Below are positions 1 through 8,404 of a DNA stretch of 64,000 nucleotides, one piece after another. The stretch is from Mesorhizobium tianshanense (GTDB taxonomy: Bacteria; Pseudomonadota; Alphaproteobacteria; Rhizobiales; Rhizobiaceae): assembly GCF_007830515.1 (NCBI RefSeq), contig NZ_VLKT01000019.1, positions 58,616 to 122,615 on the forward strand, read 5' to 3'. The translations under genes and the position numbers were made by a program. The notes below the pieces were generated by a model, which saw only the letters and a list, made by a program, of their open reading frames with translations, did no database searches and was not told where the DNA came from. Positions within the stretch are counted from its first letter, which is position 1. Each line of letters starts with the position of its first letter.

Positions 1-66
1 CAAATCATGAATGCCTGCGCCAAATCGCCCGAAGCCTTCAGCGTCGACGAGGCGTCGATTGCCTAG
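1..66 (+). CDS. 3' end of an unidentified gene cut by the window edge
   Basis: Frame 1 is open from the first base to a TAG stop, giving 21 residues ending in VDEASIA. The composition looks like a normal protein C-terminus. Too little remains to name a family, and the reading could be chance. Confidence 0.3.
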   Translation, partial: QIMNACAKSPEAFSVDEASIA

Positions 67-259
67 GCCGGAATTGGTCACTACTTTGCGGGTGATTGTC
101 ATTTCGCGAAACGGGGCCATGTCGAACATCGTCTATCCATCTCGACTGAGGTTAAGAGGCGTTGGCGCAAGGAACCTCGGCTCAAGGTCGAGAAAGGGTC
201 ATTCCTTCCCGGAAAGCCTGATCCGCGAGGGTTATACCGAGCAGGAAATCCGCTCCGGC

Positions 260-601
260 ATGAAAGTTCTCGATAGCGAGAAAATACTGGAACAGTGGCG
301 GCCGACGAATCCCAGGAGCTTCGCTCTGGCGCTAACCCTGGCGATCGGGTGGGACGAGGGCATCGGAACCGATTACTTCGAGGTGCACGTCATCGCTAAC
401 CAGATCAAAGATCAGATAAACCTAGACGGTGGCGCTGCTATGTACGTCGAAGAGTTTGACTGGCCCAGCCTCAAACAAAGCCTCCTCAACATTCTCGATA
501 AATGCGAAGGAAAAACGTGGAAGGAAAGCGTCCGCGCGTTACGAAAACGCTTCGAATGGGAATACGACGGAATGGCCGAATACGAGTCTTGGCTTAAATA
601 A
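260..601 (+). CDS. Imm8-like immunity protein, orphan
   Basis: This 113-residue protein has the layout I associate with the Imm8 family of polymorphic-toxin immunity proteins. The N-terminus reads ILEQWRPTNPRSF, a central strand FEVHVIA follows, and the C-terminus has the CEGKTWKES and FEWEYDGM motifs with the conserved tryptophans. Such proteins bind and neutralise a partner toxin in the cytoplasm. The reading frame stays open upstream to position 11, but the family begins near the ATG at 260, so I chose that start. No toxin gene is visible downstream, and any partner would have to lie upstream of the window. Family assignment is from memory of the motif pattern. Confidence 0.55.
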   Translation: MKVLDSEKILEQWRPTNPRSFALALTLAIGWDEGIGTDYFEVHVIANQIKDQINLDGGAAMYVEEFDWPSLKQSLLNILDKCEGKTWKESVRALRKRFEWEYDGMAEYESWLK

Positions 602-644
602 TCCACCATCCCTCTCGTGATCGCACCGGTTTGGTGAAACGAGG

Positions 645-1121
645 TCAGCCGCCGGATTTGCCCGCACCGCCAAAGCTGCCGGCAAATTCGGTGGTCAGCC
701 TCTCATACTCCTCCATGGCCGGCAGCGCCTCGTAGCTGTGCACGGCCGGCGTGCTGGCCCAGGGCAGCTTCTCGCTGGTCCACGTCTCGATGAACGGCGT
801 GAACCAGCTTGGGTCGTCGAGCATGGTCGGGCGCAGATTGACGAACCAGTCCAGCCCTTCCGGCCGCGTGAACATCCAGCTCATGCAGTATGGGCAGAAG
901 AAATGGCGCGAGGCGCCGTGCAGCCCGCCGATCACCGGCTCGCCCTGCGTGACCGCGAACGCCTCCGAAGGAATGGCGGCGCTCAGCGAATAGGCGCTGG
1001 CCGACATACGCTGGCACCCCGTGCAATGGCAGGCCATGGTCAGCAGCGGCGGCGCGGAAATCCTCACACGGACACGCCCGCAGCGGCATCCGCCTACGGC
1101 AGGCAAGGTCAGGTTTTTCAC
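645..1121 (-). CDS. GFA/CENP-V domain protein
   Basis: This 158-residue protein is of the glutathione-dependent formaldehyde-activating (GFA/CENP-V) type, a small zinc-binding fold. The zinc cysteines are visible: GGCRCGRVR near residue 12, then ACHCTGCQR, then FFCPYCMSW. Many members are of unknown substrate and the annotation as formaldehyde-activating enzyme is not safe. The start is a GTG preceded by AGGAG four bases away; the frame is open far upstream but that part overlaps the isochorismatase gene. It lies 29 bases downstream of that gene and is probably co-transcribed with it. Confidence 0.85.
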   Translation of the reverse strand: MKNLTLPAVGGCRCGRVRVRISAPPLLTMACHCTGCQRMSASAYSLSAAIPSEAFAVTQGEPVIGGLHGASRHFFCPYCMSWMFTRPEGLDWFVNLRPTMLDDPSWFTPFIETWTSEKLPWASTPAVHSYEALPAMEEYERLTTEFAGSFGGAGKSGG

Positions 1122-1150
1122 GGGACTCCTCCAGGTCTTGCTTGCGAGGG

Positions 1151-1693
1151 TCAGCCGCCAATCAGCGCCTTCGTCCTCACTAGGTTGACGCCGGCATCGG
1201 CGAATGCGGCATTGTGCCGGGCGATGATCTGCCCGGCGGTCTCGTTGGCGCTGTCCAGCGTGCTGTGGGCGTCGGAAACCACGGTCACGCCAAGCCCCAA
1301 GGCGAAAGCACCCTTCACCGTGGCGGCCACGCAAAAGTCGGTCTGCGCGCCAACCAGAACGACCTCGCCGGCGCCCTGCCCGGCCACCCATTCGCCAAGC
1401 GCTGCATTGCTGAAGGCGTCGCGCACGGTCTTGGCAAAGGTCGGCTCGTCGCAAGCCTGGCCGAGCGCCGGCCACACCGGCCAGCCCGGTTCGCCCGGCG
1501 CCAGCGGATCACCCGCCGGCCCGTCATGCCTGACGAAAGCGACCTTGCGCCCGTCGCGGCGTGCCCAATCGATCAGCGCGCGGGTGCGGGCAGCAATGCC
1601 GTCGGCATCATGGATCGGTGGCTCGGCGACGCCATCGAACATGCCGGTCTGCAGGTCGATCACGATGAGCGGCGCGGGTGTTGGTTCTGACAT
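1151..1693 (-). CDS. isochorismatase-family cysteine hydrolase
   Basis: This protein of about 180 residues has the isochorismatase-like hydrolase fold. The catalytic triad can be seen: Asp in LIVIDLQTGMF near the N-terminus, Lys in FAKTVRDAF, and Cys in the strand GAQTDFCVAAT. These cytoplasmic enzymes hydrolyse amides or related C-N bonds such as nicotinamide or ureidoacrylate; the substrate cannot be told here. An in-frame GTG lies three codons upstream at 1702; the ATG at 1693 follows a short purine stretch and was preferred. It heads a two-gene unit with the downstream GFA-type gene. Confidence 0.88.
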   Translation of the reverse strand: MSEPTPAPLIVIDLQTGMFDGVAEPPIHDADGIAARTRALIDWARRDGRKVAFVRHDGPAGDPLAPGEPGWPVWPALGQACDEPTFAKTVRDAFSNAALGEWVAGQGAGEVVLVGAQTDFCVAATVKGAFALGLGVTVVSDAHSTLDSANETAGQIIARHNAAFADAGVNLVRTKALIGG

Positions 1694-1876
1694 CTTTTTC
1701 ACATAGCACGGCGGCGAGGCCGATCAAGGATCGGAGTGGCGCCGTCGACGCTGAAGCTGCCGATCTCCCATTGTTGTGGGGAAGATTGCGCGCTCAGCCA
1801 GCAACGCCGCATCCAATCCCGCCCGCGATCGCGCAGGCGCATGACCGAACGCGGCTGCCGGCGCCGATTCCGTCCA

Positions 1877-2647
1877 CTATGAGTTTCGGGGGGCGGCCTG
1901 ACACTGCGCGATGGCTCTTGTGGAGTTCATCAACTCGGTACGTACCCTGGACGGCCGCCGAAGGTTCTGCCAGTAAGCGCCGATACCCTTCATCTCGTGA
2001 CCGGCGCCACCACCAATCATGCCGTCCTCGGCGACGAGCATGGTCACGACCTTGACGCCGCACACGAGATTCCGGTTGGGATCGGTAATGTCGGCCTCCG
2101 ATCTGAAGCCGCATCTGTATCTTTCCTCGTCGGCCAGCGAGAGCTGCAGCAGCCCTATGCTGTACCAGCCCAGATCCGCTTCCCAATAGGCTGTAGCGGT
2201 ATTGTAGACGGATTCCGCACCGGTCAGGTTGACCAACAGCGTGCGCCAGAAAACCGCGCGCCCTTTTCGGTCCTGCATCATGTAACCAGGGCAGAACGCA
2301 CCGACGTCGGACGGTTCGAGCGCGGTCAACCGTTTGTCGGCGTCGATCAGCGCCGCAAGCTTGCGCGCGACGGCCTTTCTGTCGAGCTGCTGCTCCACCG
2401 CGCCTTGCGCATGGAGGCATTTTTTGGCGAAGGCCTTGGCTGCCGCCTGGGTCGTGTGGCGATGAGCCAGCCATTGCGCGGTGCAGGATTGCTGGGTCCG
2501 GGCGGCCCGGGGAGCCATCGGGACCGCACCCTCGATGACGTGAGGGCCAGCACAGCCCTCAACCAGGCCTGCCAGCGCGGCAGACACCACGATCGCCTGC
2601 AAGAGCCGCACGCGCAAAAGACCCTTCAGCCGAGCCGACCCGTACAC
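1877..2647 (-). CDS. putative lipoprotein with lysozyme-like domain
   Basis: This 256-residue protein starts with a hydrophobic signal segment followed by a lipobox-like LVEGC, suggesting lipid attachment in the periplasm. The C-terminal half carries features of the lysozyme/SLT transglycosylase fold: an acidic GAES motif, a WYSIGLLQLS segment, and a DPNRNLVCGVKV helix that resembles the usual P-x-x-N-l-x-x-G pattern. It may therefore act on peptidoglycan, but this is inference from motif order. Translation would begin at a GTG preceded by GGGGG. It stands alone, with the isochorismatase operon downstream on the same strand. Confidence 0.6.
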   Translation of the reverse strand: MYGSARLKGLLRVRLLQAIVVSAALAGLVEGCAGPHVIEGAVPMAPRAARTQQSCTAQWLAHRHTTQAAAKAFAKKCLHAQGAVEQQLDRKAVARKLAALIDADKRLTALEPSDVGAFCPGYMMQDRKGRAVFWRTLLVNLTGAESVYNTATAYWEADLGWYSIGLLQLSLADEERYRCGFRSEADITDPNRNLVCGVKVVTMLVAEDGMIGGGAGHEMKGIGAYWQNLRRPSRVRTELMNSTRAIAQCQAAPRNS

Positions 2648-2743
2648 TTTACACAGCCCCCTCTTGCCGACTACTCGATACTTGCCGCAGCCTGCTCGGC
2701 CTTTGGCCCAACATGCCAGATCAGTGTTGTTCTGTCACCCGAT

Positions 2744-2917
2744 GCCGCCGGTGACCGCATAGCGCCGGCGGACCCTCCTCATGTCGCACGATCGCGGTGA
2801 CGATCGAGCCGTAAAAACCACGCCAGCTGTGGAGCCTCCTATGCTCGTCGGCCGGAACACGCCCAGGCCGCACGGCAACACCGTCACGGTCGGAATGCCG
2901 AGATGGCGCGGCACCCC
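2744..2917 (-). pseudogene. remnant of amidase C-terminus
   Basis: This stretch matches the 3' part of the amidase gene found at 4493-6503. Bases about 2750-2875 correspond to 4500-4625, sharing for example GTGACGATCGAGCCGTA. Bases about 2878-2915 correspond to 4990-5032, sharing ATGCCGAGATGGCGCGGCAC. About 350 bp between the two blocks are missing and the reading frame is broken. With the fragment at 3866-4004 it marks a second, decayed copy in the same orientation. Confidence 0.75.
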
Positions 2918-3163
2918 CTAGAGGCAGATATCAACTCCATGGCCGAGCCAGATAACCGTCTCGGGAGGATCATCTTCTGCGGCATCCGCGCCGGGCCTAT
3001 AGACCGCCCAGAGAATGTACAGAAGATACGCAACCTGCAAGACGATCAAGCTGATGATCGTCCAGCCGAGCGCCTTCCAGATTGACCCCGTTGCCCAATA
3101 AGTCGAGATCGCCACGACGGACGACATGGTGAGCATGCCCACCAGGAACTGCACTACATTCAT
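2918..3163 (-). CDS. SyrA/ExoX-like exopolysaccharide production repressor
   Basis: This 81-residue protein has two membrane segments, FLVGMLTMSSVVAISTYW and TIISLIVLQVAYLLYILW, separated by the short TGSIWKALG loop. That pattern is typical of the small rhizobial membrane proteins of the SyrA/ExoX family, which lower exopolysaccharide synthesis. The usual start is MNVVQF; longer in-frame starts to 3220 have no family support. No strong ribosome site is seen before it. The gene sits in the gap between two fragments of a decayed amidase copy, so its last codons may have been recruited from flanking sequence. Confidence 0.65.
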   Translation of the reverse strand: MNVVQFLVGMLTMSSVVAISTYWATGSIWKALGWTIISLIVLQVAYLLYILWAVYRPGADAAEDDPPETVIWLGHGVDICL

Positions 3164-3448
3164 GATTGTCAAAGCCGTCCCGGAACTTACAACAGCCGAG
3201 ACGCCTTCCCCCTTACCCAATACCCACTAACCCCAAACCAGCATTCCATTATTTTAGAGATTGCGCAAGTACCATATCGAGTAAGGGTTGCGCTGATGCA
3301 ACGTCTGGTTGGCAAGTTACTTGGGTCCGGTTGTTTCTCGACAGCGCCAACGAGAGCTCGGGATGTTGGCTGGACATTTTTGGGAGCGATGGGCCAGTCC
3401 GGAAGGATCCGCTGGGCGTTCCGATTTCGAGGTTTGAACTGAATTGGC

Positions 3449-3473
3449 GGAACCTCGGATGCTGACGGCAGTT
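3449..3473 (+). promoter_or_regulatory. candidate EcfG-type stress promoter
   Basis: GGAAC, 16 bases, then AGTT, 38 bases before the start codon at 3511. This is one mismatch from the alphaproteobacterial general-stress sigma consensus GGAAC-N16/17-CGTT. The rest of the 347-bp gap 3164-3510 shows no other gene. Confidence 0.35.
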
Positions 3474-3510
3474 TAGAAAGGATAGCCTCAAACACCGAAA
3501 GGAGGATGAG

Positions 3511-3846
3511 ATGAAGACGCTAACCGCTATTTTGCTCGCCACCTCTATGATCGGCCTGACCGCCGGCACGGCAAGCGCCAAGTGCCATGACACGACTGCG
3601 TCGATCGACAGCGAAGCTCAGACGGGTATCGCAAAAGACGGAACGCGTGCGCCCCTCGAAACTGACGCGAATGCTGATGGCAGGATCGAAGGCGGGCCGG
3701 CCAACAAGGACGCCAACACTATGCCGCTCGCCAACCAGGAAGGCGGCGGGGATAAGAACCTTGCTACGTCGCAGCAGGATGCCGAGGCGCAGCAGGAGGG
3801 CGACAAGACCGCGGCGGCCAAGGCCGACCCCTGCAAGCCGGATTGA
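3511..3846 (+). CDS. small exported protein of unknown function
   Basis: This 111-residue protein has a clear Sec signal peptide (MKTLTAILLATSMIGLTAG, cleavage after TASA) and a very hydrophilic mature part rich in Asp, Ala, Lys and Gln. Two cysteines flank the mature region, one near the signal site and one in DPCKPD at the end, and could form a disulfide. The ribosome site AAAGGAGG is strong and fixes the start. A candidate EcfG-type promoter lies just upstream, which would fit a stress-induced periplasmic protein. I do not recognise a family. It lies in the gap of the decayed amidase copy. Confidence 0.7.
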   Translation: MKTLTAILLATSMIGLTAGTASAKCHDTTASIDSEAQTGIAKDGTRAPLETDANADGRIEGGPANKDANTMPLANQEGGGDKNLATSQQDAEAQQEGDKTAAAKADPCKPD

Positions 3847-3865
3847 CGCGGATTGAGAAGCTGGC

Positions 3866-4004
3866 TGAAAACGCCGCGCTGAATGCTGCCATCGGCGGCG
3901 AGATGCTCGAAGGCGGGTAAGCTGGCGGCCGTCGTCACGCCCGCTATCTCATAGCTTTCCTTGGCGACGATGCCGTCCAGCAGTCCAAGCGCAGCGCCGT
4001 TCCT
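3866..4004 (-). pseudogene. remnant of amidase N-terminal region
   Basis: Read on the minus strand this piece encodes GRNGAALGLLDGIVAKESYE, which parallels RRNGATLGPLDGIPYTAKDS in the amidase at 4493-6503. It continues through IAGVTTAASLPAFEHLAA and then jumps over about 80 bp to a GSIQRGVF-like end. Stops and the deletion make it non-functional. It is the other end of the decayed copy whose C-terminal remnant lies at 2744-2917. Confidence 0.75.
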
Positions 4005-4011
4005 GCCCGAC

Positions 4012-4434
4012 CTATTTGCGCAGCGAGCGCCGGAATTGCTCGTCGAGCCGCTGGAACTCGGCAAACAGCCTATCGCAAGCCCGGCGACCTGCTTCGCAGC
4101 GCATAGTTCGTTCTTGGTGCCAGCTGCCTCGCCAATCCCTGCTGAGGCGTCTGCACGTTATGGCGGGGTAGGCCTGTTCGGTGGGTCTTGTGAAACTCCA
4201 CTGCGTTAGCTCGTCAGCAGAAACGAACAGTTCGAAGCGGGATGAAGCAGGAACCCGGCGCAGCACTGGAGATGCCTTCACTCGCCTGATCAAATCCAGT
4301 GCGTCAGCACCGTGGAAACCGCACATCGTTGACGGCCCTTGCCCGTTGCGGTGAATGCCTTCGGCCACGCTCTGAGCGTGCGAGTTGCCGTAGAATGCGA
4401 GCATAATCGCGCCAACTGCAAGAGATCTTCTCAT
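4012..4434 (-). CDS. exported protein of unknown function
   Basis: This 140-residue protein has an N-terminal signal peptide (MRRSLAVGAIMLAFYGNSHAQ) and a basic mature part with cysteines at MCGFHG, ITCRRL, MRCEAG and RACDRL. The frame is open upstream to 4500, but the ATG at 4434 puts the signal peptide at the N-terminus. It begins 58 bases downstream of the amidase gene on the same strand. The C-terminal helix, with EFQRLDEQFRRSLRK, is charged. I do not recognise a family. Confidence 0.55.
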   Translation of the reverse strand: MRRSLAVGAIMLAFYGNSHAQSVAEGIHRNGQGPSTMCGFHGADALDLIRRVKASPVLRRVPASSRFELFVSADELTQWSFTRPTEQAYPAITCRRLSRDWRGSWHQERTMRCEAGRRACDRLFAEFQRLDEQFRRSLRK

Positions 4435-4492
4435 CCGAGCTTTCCCTACCGCCTGCTGTCTTCCGTCAGCATCTGTGCTTGCAGCAGTCCCC

Positions 4493-6503
4493 TCACCCAA
4501 TCCCTCCCGTCACCGCATAGGCGCCGGCGACGCGTCCGTCCTCAAGGCGCACGACAGCGGTGACGATCGAGCCGTATGAGCCGCGCCAGACGCTGTGGAC
4601 TGCCTTGTGCGTGGCGGCCGGCACAAGGACACGCCCGGTGAAGTGCGCGCCGGTCCGCTGCATATCGACCGGCTCGCCATTGGCATGCACCTTGACGCCG
4701 GCGGACTCGGCGCCGTCACTCAGGTCGAGCGTGATTGTTATCTCGTCCTTGCCGCCCACATGCCGCGTCTCTGCGGCAAGCATCACGGTCAGCGGCGGCG
4801 CCTCGCCGGGCCGGCGGGCGGCAGGCCGGACGGCAAAGACATCGTCGGGAAGTTCCGGAGTGCGCGGCGGCCGTGTGCGGCGCTGGCCAAAACGCTCGAA
4901 GTTGCCGGCCAGCCGAAGCAGCTTCGCATCATCATAGGCCTTGCCGGCGAAGGTCAGCCCGACCGGCATGCCGATATCTCCCATCGTGCCCATCGGCACG
5001 GTGACGGTCGGGATGCCGAGATGGCGCGGCACGAGATTGCCGTTGGCGACCCAGGTGCCGTTGCGCCAGGCCAACACTGCAGACACTTCGTTGACATCCG
5101 CATCGGCCGGCCCGACATCGGCGACGGCGGGAAACACCACCGCGTCGAGCCCTTGCGCGTCCAGCCAATCCTCGAAGTCGATCCGCCGTGTCGCCTCCAG
5201 GCCCTTCAGGCCGGCCTCCAGTTCGGGGATATCAACGAAAGGTGTCACGCCCAGCTTCGCCCGTTCGACATACTCCGCCAGATCGAAACTGTCGCCATAA
5301 CGATCCGGCAGCGTGCCCGGCGGCTGCGGAAAGATTTTTGGGCCATCGACCGCGGCGAGATCGGGTATGGCCGGGTCGGCATTGGCGCGCAGGAAACCGT
5401 CCCAGGCAAAGATGCACAGGTCCCATATCTCGCGCTCGGCGAATCCTTCCGGCATCAGCCCGCGATCGACCATCGTTTTTGTGCCCGGCCGGTCGCGCTC
5501 GTAGTTGGAGACGACGGGGAAGTCGACTTCGACCACGGTGGCGCCCAACCGCATGAGATCCGCTGCCGCCTGATGCCAGAGGTCGAGCACCGAGGCGCGG
5601 GTTTCGATCGGATGATCGGCATGCGTGTCGCGGCCGATATACATACGGGGCACGCCGAGCCGCATACCTTGCAGCGCCTTCCAGCCTGAGCCCGGTGTAG
5701 CGTGGCGGCCGCACATCCGAGCTCTTCGGCAGCGCCACCCAGGGCTGCGCGCGCCAGAAATCGCCTCTCGTATCGGGGTCGTCGGCGACGATCACGTCGA
5801 GCAGTTCAAGCAGGTCCGGCACGCTGCGCGTATGCGGCACCACCACGTCCATCGTCGGCACCAGCGGCCAGTTGCCGCGCACGGAAATGACGCCGCGTGA
5901 CGGCGTGTAGGCGACCAGCGCATTGTTCGACGCCGGCGCCCGGCCCGACGACCATGTCTCCTCGCCGAGCCCGAAGGCGGCGAAACTGGCGGCGGTCGCG
6001 GTGCCCGAACCGTTGGATGAACCGGACGCGAAGGCGGCGGTGAGGTAATCGGCGTTGTAGGGGCTTTCCGCCCGGCCGTAGACGCCGCGCTGCGTGCCGC
6101 CATTGGCCATCGGCGGCATGTTGGTCAGCCCGATCAGCACCGCGCCGCCGGCCCGCAGCCGCCCGATGGTGAAGGCGTCCTCGTTGGCGATCAGATGTTC
6201 GAAAGCGGGCGAGCCGGCGGCGACCGTCAGGCCCGCCACCTTGTAGCTGTCCTTGGCGGTGTAGGGGATGCCGTCCAGCGGCCCGAGCGTCGCGCCGTTC
6301 CTGCGACGCCGGTCGGACGCGGCGGCCTCCTCGAACATTTTGGGATTGAGCACGGGAACGGCGTTGAGGGTGACGCCATGACGGTCATAGCAGGCTAACC
6401 TGCGGAGACAGGCGCCGACCAGCTCGACGCTGGTGACGGTGCCGTCCTCCAGCGCCCGCCGCAACTGTTCGATAGACGCCTCGACGATGCTGAGATCGGT
6501 CAT
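4493..6503 (-). pseudogene. amidase-signature enzyme with a frameshift
   Basis: The two halves of an amidase-signature protein lie in different frames. The N-terminal half (6503 to about 5687) has GPLDGIPYTAKDSYKVAG with the catalytic Lys, then ASGSSNGSGTAT and GEETWSSGRAPAS with the two catalytic serines. The C-terminal half (about 5687 to 4493) begins at GWKALQGMRLGVPRMYIG and ends with a beta-rich domain of about 90 residues not found in standard amidases. Removing one base in the minus-strand run GGCTCAGGCTGG near 5687 would restore a protein of about 670 residues. It may be a true pseudogene or a sequencing error. The ATG at 6503 follows GGGAAAG; a GTG at 6518 is also in frame. Confidence 0.75.
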
Positions 6504-6600
6504 GGAGGTCTTTCCCACGGTTAGTTAAGATCGGCGAAGGCGATGACGACATCCACCCCTCAAGCGCCAGCAACGAACCTGCCAATCTCAATCGGCCCAG

Positions 6601-8283
6601 TCACTCCGGCGCGCCGGCGAAAAGCACCACGCCGTCGCCACCGCCCGCCGGCCAGTCGCGAATGGTGCGATCATAGCCGCCGGTCAGGAGCGTGCCGGCG
6701 GCGAACGCCACCGCGTAGACCGGACCGGACCGGCTGTCGAACAGGGCGATCTCACTGCCGGTTTCCATGTCCCATAGCCGTGCCGTTCCGTCGAGCGAGC
6801 CAGAGAGCAGCCGCTTGCCGTCGGCCGACAGCGCCACCGCATAGACCGTGCCCGAATGGCCCTCGAGGCGGCGGACTTCGCGGCCGGTGTCGAGATCCCA
6901 CAGCTTGATCGTATAGTCGCCGCTGCCGGTGATCAGATGGCGCCCGTCGGCGGTGAACACCACGCCATAAGGTCCGCGCTCATGCCCGTGCCAGCTGCGC
7001 AGTTGCTTGCCGGTGCCGATATCCCAGAGCTTCAGCGTGCCCTCGATGCTGCCGCTGACCGCGCGCGTGCCGTCCGGCGAGACGGCGACCCCGCTGATCG
7101 ACCAGTCATGCCCCGGCATCACATGCAGCACGGAGCTCTTCTCGATATCCCAGGCGATGACCCTGCCGGTGTCGTGCCCGCTGACGGCACGTTTGCCGTC
7201 GGGGCTGATCGCCAGCTTGTTGACGCCGCCGTTCTGGCCTGACGAGAACACATGCAGCACAGCGCCATCGGAGAGCTGGCGCAGCACGATCTCGCCATCG
7301 TCGCCGGCCGTCAGCGCCCGCTCCCCATCGGGCAGGAAGAGCGCCGTGCGCGCCATGTCCTTGTGGACGCCGAGGGTGCGGATCAGGCGCTTGCCGTCGA
7401 TGTCCCAGAGCTTGATCGTGTGGTCGGTGCTGGCGCTCAGGATCGAGTGCCCGTCGGGCGCCACCGCCAGCCAGACGACGTGCTTGCGGTGGCCATCGGG
7501 CTGCGTCGGCCGCGGCAGCGGCGCCGGCGGCAGCGGCGCGACGGTCTGCGGCGGCGGAGCCGGCGCTGGAGCAGCCTCCGGCGGTGAGACAGGCGGAGCA
7601 AGCGCAACCTCGGTTGGCGAGGCAGGCGGCGCCGGGGCATCCGCCGGTTGCACCTGTTCTGCCCCGGCGCCAGGGTCCGCACCCGCATCGCCGGATTGGC
7701 CGCCATTGTCGCTCTGCGGCGGAGGCGCGGCCTCGGCAGGCACAGCCGCTTGCTCAGGCGGCGCTACCGCTGCCTCAGGCGCAACCGCTGCCTCAGGCGC
7801 AACCGCTGCCTCAGGCGGAACCGGACCCGACGCGACGGGCGGCTGCGGCGCCGGTGCGCTGGCGACGTCTTCGCCCTTCGGTGCGTTCGGCGCGGATTGC
7901 TCGGCGGTCAGGCTTTTGCCGGCGTCCTGTGGCTGCTCCGGCCAGGGGCCGAACTGGTCGGCCACCAGGGCCAGAACGGTGAGGAACGGAACGATGACGA
8001 AGAGCTTCCGCAGGCGTGGTCGTCCACCGGGTTGCGTTTCGGCACCTCGGCCGAACAAGGGCGCGGCTGGTCCGGGCTTCGACCGGCCTGGCAACAGGCC
8101 GGTCCAGAACAGCAGGGCCGCAAGCGCCGAGATTACGCCCGCCGCCGCGAAAAAAGCCAGGCGCACGGACGCGAAAGCGTCGCCGGTGCCCTCGCTGCCC
8201 AGCGCAAGATATACGCGTGTGAAGCAGAGCATGCCGATCGCCAGCAGGAACACTGCAAGCAGCCTGTCGGTAAACCTGTTCAT
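6601..8283 (-). CDS. membrane-anchored WD40 repeat protein
   Basis: This 560-residue protein has three parts. Residues 1-115 hold about three hydrophobic segments. Residues about 120-265 form a Pro/Ala/Glu-rich linker that includes a perfect six-residue repeat (PEAAVA). Residues about 270-555 form seven WD40-type blades with endings such as IKLWDIDG, LKLWDIGTG and ARLWDMETG, enough for one beta-propeller. The propeller probably serves as a protein-docking platform held away from the membrane by the linker; no enzyme domain is seen. The ATG at 8283 follows GAGGGGGGAG. The gene stands alone between the amidase locus and exonuclease III. Confidence 0.85.
   Translation of the reverse strand: MNRFTDRLLAVFLLAIGMLCFTRVYLALGSEGTGDAFASVRLAFFAAAGVISALAALLFWTGLLPGRSKPGPAAPLFGRGAETQPGGRPRLRKLFVIVPFLTVLALVADQFGPWPEQPQDAGKSLTAEQSAPNAPKGEDVASAPAPQPPVASGPVPPEAAVAPEAAVAPEAAVAPPEQAAVPAEAAPPPQSDNGGQSGDAGADPGAGAEQVQPADAPAPPASPTEVALAPPVSPPEAAPAPAPPPQTVAPLPPAPLPRPTQPDGHRKHVVWLAVAPDGHSILSASTDHTIKLWDIDGKRLIRTLGVHKDMARTALFLPDGERALTAGDDGEIVLRQLSDGAVLHVFSSGQNGGVNKLAISPDGKRAVSGHDTGRVIAWDIEKSSVLHVMPGHDWSISGVAVSPDGTRAVSGSIEGTLKLWDIGTGKQLRSWHGHERGPYGVVFTADGRHLITGSGDYTIKLWDLDTGREVRRLEGHSGTVYAVALSADGKRLLSGSLDGTARLWDMETGSEIALFDSRSGPVYAVAFAAGTLLTGGYDRTIRDWPAGGGDGVVLFAGAPE
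7766..7819 (-). repeat. three tandem 18-bp units in the WD40 gene linker
   Basis: Three consecutive 18-bp copies of ACCGCTGCCTCAGGCGCA (last copy differs by one base) encode three copies of PEAAVA on the minus strand. The length is a multiple of three, so gain or loss of units changes linker length but not the frame. Confidence 0.85.
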
Positions 8284-8366
8284 TGGGCTCCCCCCTCGGG
8301 CCGCTATCGGTTTCGCCCGCAATGATGCCGATCAGCGCCAGGCTTGTCGATGTCCTTCTGTTGATG

Positions 8367-8395
8367 GCCAATCTCCCCCCAAGGGCGAGATTGGC
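8367..8395. repeat. short palindromic intergenic element
   Basis: GCCAATCTC and GAGATTGGC form a 9-bp inverted repeat around a C-rich loop. The same GCCAATCTCCCCC core recurs in the elements at 9862-10035, 22593-22752 and 25700-25750. Confidence 0.6.
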
Positions 8396-8404
8396 TCTCC
8401 GTTC

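Noticed and set aside
1122..1475. N-terminal extension of the GFA-domain protein
   Set aside because: The added 118 residues are Arg/Gly-rich, overlap the isochorismatase gene, and a GTG with AGGAG lies at the domain start.
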